Shown: piece by piece, positions 18,519 to 26,614 of the stretch
How positions within the stretch are numbered: position 1 is the first letter of the stretch
Layout: each line of letters begins with the position of its first letter
Source: Actinomycetes bacterium
GTDB taxonomy: Bacteria; Actinomycetota; Thermoleophilia; Solirubrobacterales; 70-9
Assembly: GCA_016861045.1 (NCBI GenBank)
Contig: BOKP01000001.1
Span: 123,529 to 187,528, forward strand
Direction of reading: 5' to 3'
DNA length: 64,000 bases
Translations under genes and position numbers: made by a program
The notes under the pieces: model-generated
Database searches by the model: none
Told to the model about the DNA's origin: nothing
Seen by the model: the letters and a program-made list of their open reading frames with translations, nothing else

Positions 18519-19685
18519 TCAGCCCCCGGCCTGGACGACCGGCAGCTCGGTGCCGCCGATCGGCGCCGGGGCGGCGGGAGCGTCGGCCGCGACCGCCTGC
18601 ATCAGCGGCAGCTCGACCGGGGTCGCGGCGATGATGCCGCGCGCGGCGTCGCGGATCGCGACCGAGGCGGCGGCGTCCGGGTCGGCGCTGGCCAGCGGGT
18701 CGCCGGCGTCGGCGTGCTCGCGCAGCGCCTCCTCGAGCGGGACCTTGCCGAGCAGCGGCACGTCGAGCGCGTCGGCCAGCTCCTGTCCGCCGCCCTCGCC
18801 GAAGATCGTGAACCGCTGCCCGTCGGGCGCGGTGAAGCCGGACATGTTCTCGATCACGCCGAGCACCTCGAGCTCGACCTTCTTCGCCATCTCGGCGGCG
18901 CGCGCCGCGACGCTCTGGGCGGCCGGCTGCGGCGTCGTGACGATCAGGATCCGCGCTTGCGGCAGGAGCTGGGCGAGCGTCATCGAGACGTCTCCGGTGC
19001 CCGGCGGCAGGTCGAGCAGCAGATAGTCGAGCTCGCCCCAGTCGACGTCCTCGAGGAACTGCTGGATCGCCTTGTGCAGCATCGGCCCGCGCCAGACGAC
19101 CGCGGCGTTCTCCTCGACGAAGAAGCCGATCGACATCACCTCGACGCCGGACGGCGAGGTGAGCGGGATGATCTTGCGCTCGGCGTTGACCTCCGGCTTG
19201 TCGCTGACGCCGAGCATCCGCGGGATCGAGTAGCCGTAGACGTCGCAGTCGAGAGCGCCGGCGGCCTTGCCCTCGGCGACGAGGGCGGCGGCGAGGTTGG
19301 CGGTCATCGTCGACTTCCCCACCCCGCCCTTGCCGGAGGCGACGCAGATCACGTTCTTGACCTGAGCCAGCGCACCCTCGGGGAGCCCGCCGGGGCGGCC
19401 GAGCTTCCGCTGCAGGCCCTGCTTCTCGGCGTCGGTGAGGACGTCGAAGCCGACGCCGACGCTGGTCACGCCCTCGAGCTTGCCGACGTTCTCGACCACG
19501 GCGCGCTCGAACTGGGCCCTGATCGGACATCCCGGCGTCGTCAGCGAGACGACGACGTCGACGCGGCCGTCGTCGTGGATCTCGACCGATCGCACCATCT
19601 CGAGCTCGACGATCGAGCGCCGCAGCTCGGGGTCGATCACGGATCGAAGGGCCTCGGTCACCTGGTCCTCTGTCGGTACTGCCAT
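18519..19685 (-). CDS. Mrp/ApbC-family Fe-S cluster carrier ATPase
   Basis: 388 residues. An N-terminal MIP18/DUF59 domain (about 1-90; EALRSVIDPELRRSI) precedes the Mrp P-loop domain with VASGKGGVGKSTMTANLA, LLLDLPPGTGD and the ENMSGF segment. The family carries and delivers Fe-S clusters in the cytosol. The CxxC found after ENMS in many Mrp proteins is absent (FTAPDGQRF), as in other actinobacterial versions. The start is MAVPTEDQ; an in-frame ATG nine bases upstream is an alternative. Confidence 0.9.
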   Translation of the reverse strand: MAVPTEDQVTEALRSVIDPELRRSIVELEMVRSVEIHDDGRVDVVVSLTTPGCPIRAQFERAVVENVGKLEGVTSVGVGFDVLTDAEKQGLQRKLGRPGGLPEGALAQVKNVICVASGKGGVGKSTMTANLAAALVAEGKAAGALDCDVYGYSIPRMLGVSDKPEVNAERKIIPLTSPSGVEVMSIGFFVEENAAVVWRGPMLHKAIQQFLEDVDWGELDYLLLDLPPGTGDVSMTLAQLLPQARILIVTTPQPAAQSVAARAAEMAKKVELEVLGVIENMSGFTAPDGQRFTIFGEGGGQELADALDVPLLGKVPLEEALREHADAGDPLASADPDAAASVAIRDAARGIIAATPVELPLMQAVAADAPAAPAPIGGTELPVVQAGG

Positions 19686-19853
19686 GGGATCCATCTTCTC
19701 AAATGGTGGCCCGCCGGTCCGTGCCCCGGGTCCTGTCGCGGGGTCCACCGCGTCCGCTCCGCTCGCGGTGGGGAGCGCCAGGGCTCCGTGCGAGGCGGCT
19801 CCGAGGCCACGGAAGGAGGGCGACCGCCCTTCGCCCGGTTCCAGGGGAGAAAA

Positions 19854-19883
19854 GACACAGCGGGCCCGGGGGCCCGCTGTGTC
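19854..19883 (-). terminator. Strong terminator of the H1-like protein gene
   Basis: GACACAGCGGGCCC and its complement form a perfect 14-bp stem. On the minus strand it is followed by TTTTCTCC, a genuine U-tract. It lies 135 bases past the stop of the gene ending at 20018. It falls in the 332-base gap 19686-20017, which holds two hairpins and no gene. Confidence 0.8.
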
Positions 19884-19968
19884 GGGGAGGAGAGGTGGGG
19901 AGCCGTAGCTCCCCGGTCTGCCCGCGAGGTATGTGTGCGAGCAGATCCCACCGGACGCCTCCTCTCGT

Positions 19969-19997
19969 GGGCCGGCCTGGGCGCCCCGGGCCGGCCC
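19969..19997 (-). terminator. Second hairpin after the H1-like protein gene
   Basis: GGGCCGGCC and GGCCGGCCC form a 9-bp stem with an 11-base loop, 20 bases after the stop. It has no U-tract and may be an mRNA-stabilising 3' structure. Confidence 0.45.
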
Positions 19998-20017
19998 GGC
20001 GTCCGGGCTAAGTGGTC

Positions 20018-20617
20018 CTAGACCAGCTCGGCGACGCGCTCGCGGACCTCGCGAATGCGCTGCTCGGCCTCCTTGCGGTTGGCCTTCAGCGTCGACTCCG
20101 CGTCGCGGCGGCGGGCCTTGACCTCGCGCTCGACCTGCGTGCGGGCGCGCTTGACCTCGCGCCTGACCTGGGTCCGGGTCTTCCTGACCTCGCGCTCGAC
20201 CCGGGTGCGGGTCCGCTTCGCGCGCTGGACGGCGCGCTTGCGGGCGCTGCCGCCACGGCGCTCGACCTTGTTCAGCTCGCGGCGGAGCTGGGTGCGGACG
20301 CGGCGGGCCTCGACCTCACGCTTGCTCGGCGTGTTCAGCCGGTCGCCGATCTCGTTGATCCGCTCGGCGGCGGTCAGGGCGGCGCCGACCGGGACGTCGA
20401 TCGCGGTCTCGGCGGCGGCGCGGACGTACTCGCCCGCGGCCTCGACGCCGGCGCGCGCCTGGTCCAGGGGGGTGGCGTCCCGAGCCTGCTCGGTCGGGGC
20501 GGTCTCGGCCGCGCCCTTCCGCGCCCTCGCGGTCGACTTGGCCGACTTGGCCCTGGTCGCCGTGGTCCCGGTCGTCGCTCCCCTCGAGCGGGTGTTGCTG
20601 TTGCTGCTGGTAGCCAT
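20018..20617 (-). CDS. Basic coiled-coil, histone-H1-like protein
   Basis: 199 residues, very rich in Arg, Ala and Lys. The N-terminus (about 1-45) is a disordered Ser/Thr/Ala/Lys region (TRAKSAKSTARARKGAAE). A hydrophobic-acidic helix follows (DVPVGAALTAAERINEIG), then a long uninterrupted basic helix of about 110 residues with repeats such as RTRTRVEREVRKTRTQVRRE. This resembles nucleoid-binding or phasin/HbhA-like proteins; DNA binding is an inference from charge. The ATG at 20617 has GAGGGG 12 bases upstream. The gene has its own promoter region and a strong terminator, suggesting abundant expression. Confidence 0.75.
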   Translation of the reverse strand: MATSSNSNTRSRGATTGTTATRAKSAKSTARARKGAAETAPTEQARDATPLDQARAGVEAAGEYVRAAAETAIDVPVGAALTAAERINEIGDRLNTPSKREVEARRVRTQLRRELNKVERRGGSARKRAVQRAKRTRTRVEREVRKTRTQVRREVKRARTQVEREVKARRRDAESTLKANRKEAEQRIREVRERVAELV

Positions 20618-20674
20618 TCGAGTTCTCAACCCCTCGGTGTCGGTGGTGGTGCTGAAGCGGTGCCTGCCTAAGTT

Positions 20675-20688
20675 CCTTAGAACTAAGG
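20675..20688. promoter_or_regulatory. Palindrome upstream of the H1-like gene
   Basis: CCTTAG-AA-CTAAGG is a perfect 6-bp inverted repeat in an AT-rich patch about 60 bases above the start. A TACACT hexamer (minus strand, 20697-20702), the same -10 as groES, lies just upstream. Together they look like a regulated promoter. Confidence 0.45.
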
Positions 20689-20802
20689 ATGTTCCAAGTG
20701 TAGCACCGAACGTCTGTTCCTACACGCCGCCGCAACCCCGGTTACGGAGCCGAATGTGAGTGACCTCACAGAGGGGTCCGAGAGGGGCGGTGGGAGCGCC
20801 CG

Positions 20803-21639
20803 TCAGCCGCCCTGACGGGCGACGCTCGCCTCGTGAGCGTCGCGCACGACCTCGAGCTGCTCCGCCGCGTGGGCGGCGATGACCGGGTAGCGCGCCCCGA
20901 GGTCGAGCCCCGCCTCGGCGAGCTCGCAGCCGACGAACTCGACCAGGGCGCCGGCCTCGCGGGCGATGAGCTGGGCGGCGGCGGCATCGACCGAGCGGCA
21001 CGGTCGGGCCGAGATCATCGCGTCGAAGCGGCCGCAGGCCACGTAGCCGAGCGTGATCGCGATCGAGCCGACGACCCGGACCCGGTACGCCTTGCCCTGC
21101 AGGGCCTCGACGGCGCCGAGGATCCAGCGCGGGTCCGCCGACTCGAGCCCGACCACCTCGAGCGGCAACGGCTCGCGCGGCTCGATCCGGGCACCGTTGA
21201 GCCGGGCGCCCTCCCCGCGGACGGCGGTGAGCTCCTCGCCGGCGCCGAAGTCGTGGACGAACCCGAAATCGACGTCGGCCATCGAGTCGCCGTCGGCCAC
21301 CGCGACCGACAGCGAGTGGGAGGGGATCGTCCTGCGCACGTTCATCGAGCCGTCGATCGGGTCGATCACGACGCGGCGGGCCGGCTCGCCGGAGCCGAGC
21401 ACGACCTCGCCCCGCTCCTCGCTGACGGCGGCGAGGGAGGCGCCGCCGCCGGCGATCCGCTCGAGCTCCTCGAAGACGATGTCCTCGCAGCGGCGGTCGA
21501 GCTCCAGTGCCATGTCGCCGCCCTCGCCGCGACCCTCGTAGCGGCTGCGGTCGGCGATGCCCGTCGTCGCCGCGAACAGGTCGGCCTGGCGGGCCGCCAT
21601 CCGCCGGCAGGCGTCGAGCCAGTCGATCTCGAGGTCCAC
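20803..21639 (-). CDS. Inositol-monophosphatase-family protein
   Basis: 278 residues. It has the metal-binding motifs VSEERGEVVLG (Glu pair region) and IDPIDGSMNVRRTIP (the DPxDGxxN motif). The C-terminal WDxA motif is altered to CRSVDAAAAQLI, with Asp kept and Trp replaced. The family includes inositol phosphatases, fructose-1,6-bisphosphatases and CysQ; the substrate here is uncertain. It begins with GTG seven bases below a TACCAT hexamer. It is divergent from the helicase gene, with two promoters in the shared 59-base gap. Confidence 0.85.
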   Translation of the reverse strand: MDLEIDWLDACRRMAARQADLFAATTGIADRSRYEGRGEGGDMALELDRRCEDIVFEELERIAGGGASLAAVSEERGEVVLGSGEPARRVVIDPIDGSMNVRRTIPSHSLSVAVADGDSMADVDFGFVHDFGAGEELTAVRGEGARLNGARIEPREPLPLEVVGLESADPRWILGAVEALQGKAYRVRVVGSIAITLGYVACGRFDAMISARPCRSVDAAAAQLIAREAGALVEFVGCELAEAGLDLGARYPVIAAHAAEQLEVVRDAHEASVARQGG

Positions 21640-21646
21640 GACGGCA

Positions 21647-21652
21647 ATGGTA
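21647..21652 (-). promoter_or_regulatory. Leaderless -10 element for the inositol-phosphatase-like gene
   Basis: TACCAT on the minus strand is seven bases before the GTG at 21639. Confidence 0.5.
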
Positions 21653-21685
21653 TTGGGGGTCGGCGGGCGGACGGACGGGCCTCGC

Positions 21686-21691
21686 TACCGT
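21686..21691 (+). promoter_or_regulatory. Leaderless -10 element for the helicase/nuclease gene
   Basis: TACCGT is seven bases before the ATG at 21699. Confidence 0.45.
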
Positions 21692-21698
21692 TGCCCCG

Positions 21699-24600
21699 AT
21701 GGAGGCGAACAGCGGCGACGGCGGGCTCGGCCGGGCCCTCGACCTGGACTCGGGCCAGGCACTCGTCGTCGGCGTCGCCGGGTCCGGCCGGACCGAGCTG
21801 CTCGCCCGCAAGGCGGCCGCCGTCGCGGCCGGGGGAGTCGCGGTCGAGCGACTCCTCCTCGTCACCCAGACGGCGGCCAACCGGTCCCGCCTGCGCGACC
21901 GGGCCGCGGCGCTCCTCGGCGGCTCCTTCGAGGAGGTGCTGATCGAGACCTGGACGGGCCTCGGCGAGCGGCTCCTGCGCGAGCATGCGCTCGAGGCGGG
22001 AATCGATCCGTTCTTCGAGGTCGCCGGCTCCGCCGACCGGCTCGCGCTGCTGCTCGATCGCCTCGACGAGCTGCCGCTGCGCCGGCACGAGATCCGCGGC
22101 AACCCGGCCGGCCTGCTCGCCGGCCTGCTCGAGCGGATCGACGCGCTCAAGCGTCACGGCGTCGGGCCCGCCGAGCTCCGCGATCTCGCCCGCGCCGCCG
22201 AGCGGGGAGCGGGCGGCCGCGACGATCGCGAGGCGGCGCTGCGCGAGCTCGAGTTCAGCGATCTCTACGACCGCCACGACGCGATCATGGTCGAGCTGGG
22301 CATGCTCGACGAGGGCGAGCTGGTGCTCGAGCTCGGCCGGCTGCTCAGCCGCCACCCCGAGATCAGCGCCGCGCTCGGCGCCCGCTTCGAGTGGCTCCTG
22401 GTCGACGAGCTCGAGGACGCGGGTGAGCCGCAGATCGCCTGCCTGCCGCTGCTGGCGCCGAACGGCAACCTGATCGCCGCCTGCGATCCCGAGCAGGGAC
22501 TCGGGGCCGAGCGCGGCTTCGGCGAGGCCGCCGTGCTCGCGTTCTCGGAGCGGTTTCCCGGGGCCGAGCGGATCGAATGCGGGCCGAGCCGGCGCTCGGG
22601 GGGAGCAACGGCGCGGGCGGTGGCGCGGGCGACGGCGCTCGTTCCCGACTCCTACCGGCGGGCGCTGCCGACCTCCGGGCAGCCCGTCCCGACCCCCGGC
22701 GGCGAGGGCACGGTGCGGTTCTGGCGCTGTGCCAACGAGCGCGCCGAGGCCCAGGCGGTGGCGCGCGAGATCGAGCACGCGCTCGCCACGGGGACCTGCC
22801 GGCCCGAGGACGTCTGCGTGCTGATCGGCGCCGGCGGCGGCGACCGGCGCCTCATCGCCGCCGCGCTCGAGGAGCGCAACGTCCCCTTCAGCAGCACCGG
22901 CTCGGCCGCGTTCTTCGGCCGTCCCGAGGTTCGCGACGCGATCGCCTGGCTGCGCGCGCTCGCCGACCCGACCGATTCCGCTGCGGTCGTGCGGGCCCTG
23001 ACCCGGCCGCCGACCGAGCTTCGGTCCGTCGATCTCGCCCGCTGCACGACGATCGCCCGCCGCCGCAAGCTCGACATGGTCTCGGCCGTCGAGGCGGCGC
23101 TCGAGAGCCCGCAGCTGCCGCCGCCCTCGCGGGACCGGCTGCGCGCCTTCCTGAAGCTCTACCGCGGCGCCGCCTCCGCCTTCGACGGCCACCGTCCCGA
23201 CGCCTTCGTGCGGCGGCTGATCGAGCGCATCGGCTTCCGCCGCCACGCGCTCTTCGCCGCGAGCCCGGAGACGGCGGAGCGGCTCGTCAACCTCTCGCGC
23301 CTGGCCGAGCTCGCCGCCGCCTGGACCCGTCGCCGTCCCGACGGCTCGACCCGCGACTTCGTCCGCTACCTCGCCGCGGTCGGCGAGGCCGGGCAGCGGT
23401 TCAGCCGGCCCGCCGAGCCGGCGCCGGCGGGCGCGGTGCTGCTCGCCGAGCCCGAGCAGGTGAAAGGGATGGATTTCGAGCGGGTCTACCTGCTCGGGCT
23501 CAGTCGCGGCGCCCTGCGCGCCGGCGCCGAGCGCGCCCGCTGGATCCCGCCCGAGCTGCTCGGCGCCGAGCTGCCACCGCTCGGAGATGTCGCCGACGCG
23601 CTCGCGGCCCGGCGCGCCTACCTGGCGCTGACTCGCGCCCGAGCCTCGGTCGTCCTCTCCCATCCCGAGCAGGTGCGGGGCGCCGCGACCGGACCGGCGC
23701 CGCTCTACGAGGCGATCCGCGACGAGCTCGACGGCCGCGAGGAGCGCCACGAGGAGGAGCTGTTCGGCCCCGCCGAGGGCCTCCACGCGACCTACCGGAT
23801 GCTCCGCGACGAGGCGCTCGAGGCCTCGTGGCGGGCCGGGGCGGCGCTGAGCGAGATGCGCCTCGACACCGCCGAGGACGTCAACCGCGCCGTCGCCCGC
23901 TACCTCGAGCTGCTGAAGCTGGCGGCGCTGATCCAGCGGCCGGGCGACGAGTCCGAGCGCGACGCGATCGCGGCCCTGAACGAGCTGATCGGCCGGATCG
24001 CGACGCCGGAGCAGCTCGCCGAGCTGAGCCGCTCGGCGCTCGACGAGTACGTTCTCGACGAGGACCGCGACCGGACCCGGCGCAGCGAGGAGCTCGCGAG
24101 CCGGGCCGAGCCAGGCCTCGAGGCGTTCCTGCCGAAGCGGGGCGGCGGCCTCGCGCTCTCGGCCTCCGACGTCGACCTCTACCTGACCTGCCCGCTCAAG
24201 TACAAGTTCGCGCGCGTCTTCGCGATCCCGCAGGAGCCGACGATCAACCAGCGGTTCGGGATCCTGATCCACAACGTCCTCGAGCGCTACCACGCCGAGG
24301 AGCTGCGCGAGGGCGCCGACGTCGGGCTGAGCCGCCTGCTCGACCTCTTCGAGGCCGGCTGGCGCCGGACCGGGTTCGGGTTCACCGACGACGAGCTCCA
24401 GTACCGCGACCGCGCCGTCGCCGCCCTCGCCCGCTACCACGAGCGGCACAACGCCGGCGCCGCCCGCCCGGTCTGGCTCGAGCGCCGCTTCTCGTTCCGG
24501 ATCGGCGAGACGACGATCGGCGGCCGCGTCGACCGCGTCGACCGCCACCCCGACGGCAGCTACGAGCTGATCGACTACAAGACCGGCCCCCCGAAGAGCG

Positions 24601-24872
24601 CCGCCGAGCTCGCCGGCGACCTCCAGATCGCCCTCTACCGGGTCGCCGCCCGCGAGGCCTGGGACATCGAGGCCGCCGACGGCGCCTACTGGTACGTGCT
24701 CGACGACGAGAAGGTCCCGGCCGGCGGCGAGCCCGACGCCCTCGAGCGCGTTGGCCGCACCGTAACCGACGTCGCCGCCGGGATCGGCGGTCAGGACTTC
24801 GAGCCCCGCCCCTCGTTCGAGGTCTGCTCCTGGTGCGACTACCGCCTCATCTGCCCTGCCTCCGAAGCCTGA
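21699..24872 (+). CDS. UvrD/AdnA-like helicase with C-terminal PD-(D/E)XK Fe-S nuclease
   Basis: 1057 residues. The N-terminal superfamily 1 motor keeps motif II (LLVDELEDAGEPQ), motif III (AACDPEQGL), motif V (KGMDFERVYLLGLSRG) and motif VI with its arginine finger (AYLALTRARASVV). Walker A, however, reads GVAGSGRTE: the catalytic Lys is Arg. The C-terminal 280 residues are a RecB/AddB-type nuclease with GRVDRVDRHPDGS and ELIDYKTG, then QIALYRVAA. Four Cys (YLTCPLKYKF plus CSWCDYRLIC) match the Fe-S cluster of AddB/AdnA. The layout resembles AdnA, the weaker motor subunit of the actinobacterial AdnAB recombination machine. No adnB partner is adjacent. Confidence 0.85.
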   Translation: MEANSGDGGLGRALDLDSGQALVVGVAGSGRTELLARKAAAVAAGGVAVERLLLVTQTAANRSRLRDRAAALLGGSFEEVLIETWTGLGERLLREHALEAGIDPFFEVAGSADRLALLLDRLDELPLRRHEIRGNPAGLLAGLLERIDALKRHGVGPAELRDLARAAERGAGGRDDREAALRELEFSDLYDRHDAIMVELGMLDEGELVLELGRLLSRHPEISAALGARFEWLLVDELEDAGEPQIACLPLLAPNGNLIAACDPEQGLGAERGFGEAAVLAFSERFPGAERIECGPSRRSGGATARAVARATALVPDSYRRALPTSGQPVPTPGGEGTVRFWRCANERAEAQAVAREIEHALATGTCRPEDVCVLIGAGGGDRRLIAAALEERNVPFSSTGSAAFFGRPEVRDAIAWLRALADPTDSAAVVRALTRPPTELRSVDLARCTTIARRRKLDMVSAVEAALESPQLPPPSRDRLRAFLKLYRGAASAFDGHRPDAFVRRLIERIGFRRHALFAASPETAERLVNLSRLAELAAAWTRRRPDGSTRDFVRYLAAVGEAGQRFSRPAEPAPAGAVLLAEPEQVKGMDFERVYLLGLSRGALRAGAERARWIPPELLGAELPPLGDVADALAARRAYLALTRARASVVLSHPEQVRGAATGPAPLYEAIRDELDGREERHEEELFGPAEGLHATYRMLRDEALEASWRAGAALSEMRLDTAEDVNRAVARYLELLKLAALIQRPGDESERDAIAALNELIGRIATPEQLAELSRSALDEYVLDEDRDRTRRSEELASRAEPGLEAFLPKRGGGLALSASDVDLYLTCPLKYKFARVFAIPQEPTINQRFGILIHNVLERYHAEELREGADVGLSRLLDLFEAGWRRTGFGFTDDELQYRDRAVAALARYHERHNAGAARPVWLERRFSFRIGETTIGGRVDRVDRHPDGSYELIDYKTGPPKSAAELAGDLQIALYRVAAREAWDIEAADGAYWYVLDDEKVPAGGEPDALERVGRTVTDVAAGIGGQDFEPRPSFEVCSWCDYRLICPASEA

Positions 24873-24966
24873 GAACCTAACTAGAGTCACTGAGCGAACA
24901 CGGTTGACGTGTGAGTGGCAGCCTGAGATGCTGCGGCGCCGCCGACTCGAACTGGAGGATGTAGCG

Positions 24967-25187
24967 ATGGGAGCTTGGCGTGTTCCGATAGCCGTCGTCA
25001 TTGGGCTCGTTGTGCTGGCGGCTGCCGGCGGGCAGGCAGTGGCGGCGATCGGCGGCTCAGGCGAACCGATCTGCTGACCGCTTCAGACTGTCCTGACGCA
25101 ACGAAGGCGTTCGAGAATTCAGGCGTCGAGCCGCCTACCGCCTATGAGTCATGCCCTGCTCGCTCTGAGATCGATGGCATGATCTGA
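24967..25187 (+). pseudogene. Frameshifted small secreted protein
   Basis: GGAGG precedes an ATG at 24967 that opens a signal peptide (MGAWRVPIAVVIGLVVLAAA) but hits a stop at 25077 after 36 residues. The adjacent frame continues SDCPDATKAFENSGVEPPTAYESC up to a stop at 25187, which looks like the natural continuation. One frameshift near 25060-25080 would join them. The tail has been further altered by a 19-bp duplication. No family was recognised. It lies in the 806-base region 24873-25678, which holds only decayed genes. Confidence 0.5.
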
Positions 25188-25201
25188 GATCGATGGCATG
25201 G
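25164..25201. repeat. 19-bp tandem duplication
   Basis: TCTGAGATCGATGGCATGA (25164-25182) is followed directly by the same sequence with the last base G (25183-25201). A 19-bp unit shifts the frame, and it sits at the end of a decayed reading frame, so it is probably a recent slippage event. Confidence 0.8.
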
Positions 25202-25271
25202 TCTCGTAGCGGGGACTGCTGAGTGAACGCCGCGCCGCGCTCGAAGCCAGGCTTGGCGAAACCGAAGGACA

Positions 25272-25575
25272 ATGACCATCACACGAACCGTCGTACTGGT
25301 GGGGATCGCATTCGTAATCTCCTCTTCGACGGGCGCATCTGCGCACACGCTCGTGTGGGACCTCTGGGGACGATGCAGATGGTGAATCCGGAGACGACAT
25401 CGTCGATGGCGAGGATGGATTCGAGACCGCCAGGGGTGGGCCGGGAGACGACACGGTGAAGGGCGGCCCAGGCAACGATGACGTCCGTGGCGGCGATGGC
25501 AACAACGATGAGCGTTTCGGTGGTGCTGGGGACGACGTCTTCAGCGGCTGCGACGGAAACGCGCACGACGACTGA
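25272..25575 (+). pseudogene. Frameshifted RTX-type Gly/Asp repeat secreted protein
   Basis: An ATG at 25272 opens a signal peptide (TITRTVVLVGIAFVISSS, ending ASA) that runs into a stop at 25383. From about 25369, one frame over, the sequence reads DDADGESGDDIVDGEDGFE and GGPGDDTVKGGPGNDDVRGG down to a stop at 25575. These are classical calcium-binding nonapeptide repeats. A single-base frameshift near 25368 separates export signal from repeats, so the product is dead or truncated. It is shorter than the intact relative at 27788-29221. Its GC content is lower than that of its neighbours. Confidence 0.75.
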
Positions 25576-25678
25576 CCCACGTCCAATAGGAGGCGCCCCG
25601 GTTGATCAGAGGCCGCCGTAGCTGTGCGAGCGAGCCGACCGGACCGGACGCGCAGCGGAGGATCCGGTCGGAGTTGTC

Positions 25679-26551
25679 TCAGTCCCGCTGCTGTCTCAGG
25701 AACCGCTGGAACTCCTGGGCGATCGCATCGCCTGAGGGGACGTCCTCCTGGGCGAAGCCGGCGACCTCGTCCTGCTGCTCCTCGAGCTGCTCGACCATCT
25801 CCTTGATCTCCGGGTTGGCGGCGACCGCCTCGCTCACCTGCTGCTCGAAGGCGACCGCGGCCTGCTCGAGCCCGGTCGCCTCGACCGCGATCCCGATCAT
25901 TCCCTCGAGCCGGCGCAGGAGCGCAAGGCCGGCCTTCGGGTTCGGGACCGCCGCCGCGTAGTGGGGGACCGCGGCCCAGAGGCTCGCGGCGGCGAGGCCG
26001 CGCTCGCGGCAGATCGCGTGGAAGATGCCGAGGACGCCGGTGGGCCCCTCGTAGGCGACGTCCTCGAAGCCGAGCTGCTCGATCATCGCGTCGTCGGTCG
26101 CGAGGCCGGTGATCGGCACCGGCCGGGTGTGGGCGACGTCGGCGATCAGCGAGCCGAAGGTGATCACCGACTCGACCCCGCAGGCCTCGGCGACGTCGAG
26201 GACCGCGTTGCAGAACGTGCGCCAGCGGGTGCTCGGCTCGGTGCCGCCGATCACGAGCAGGTCGCGCTCGGCATCGGCGGCCTTGGCGGCGACGATCAGG
26301 TTGTCGGGCCACTCGACCCCCTCCATCCGGCCGCCGGCGATCTCGATCGTCGGCCGGTTCGCCTGGAAGTCGAAGAACTCCTCGGGGTCGATCCGGGCGA
26401 CGAGCTCCGTCTCGAGCGAGGCGCCGATCGCCCCGAGCGCGGTGCCGGCGGCGCTGGCGGCGTCGTTCCATCCCGAGAACGACGCGACGAGCACCGGCGA
26501 GCGCAGCTCCGGCGGCTCCCGCTCCCAGATGATCGGTTTGATCGGTTCCAT
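25679..26551 (-). CDS. PAC2-family protein
   Basis: 290 residues. MEPIKPIIWEREPPELRSPV begins the protein, then VLVASFSGWNDAASAAGTAL, the family hallmark, with GFEDVAYEGPTGVLG and VPHYAAAVPNPKAGLALL later. PAC2 proteins are related to proteasome-assembly chaperone 2 and occur mainly in actinobacteria and archaea. Their bacterial role is not settled. A C-terminal acidic coiled-coil (EQLEEQQDEVAGFAQED) is present. A TACTGT hexamer seven bases above the ATG suggests a leaderless mRNA. Confidence 0.88.
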   Translation of the reverse strand: MEPIKPIIWEREPPELRSPVLVASFSGWNDAASAAGTALGAIGASLETELVARIDPEEFFDFQANRPTIEIAGGRMEGVEWPDNLIVAAKAADAERDLLVIGGTEPSTRWRTFCNAVLDVAEACGVESVITFGSLIADVAHTRPVPITGLATDDAMIEQLGFEDVAYEGPTGVLGIFHAICRERGLAAASLWAAVPHYAAAVPNPKAGLALLRRLEGMIGIAVEATGLEQAAVAFEQQVSEAVAANPEIKEMVEQLEEQQDEVAGFAQEDVPSGDAIAQEFQRFLRQQRD

Positions 26552-26558
26552 CGCGCCC

Positions 26559-26564
26559 ACAGTA
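26559..26564 (-). promoter_or_regulatory. Leaderless -10 element for the PAC2 gene
   Basis: TACTGT on the minus strand is seven bases before the ATG at 26551. Confidence 0.5.
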
Positions 26565-26614
26565 GCGACGGCGGATCGGGCGGCGCGCAGCCCGGGCGGT
26601 GCGTCCGGGCGGGC

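Noticed and set aside
21366..25001. A 1211-codon open frame on the minus strand across the helicase gene
   Set aside because: It is antisense to a gene with clear helicase and nuclease motifs and has no family sequence of its own; long antisense frames are expected at this GC content.
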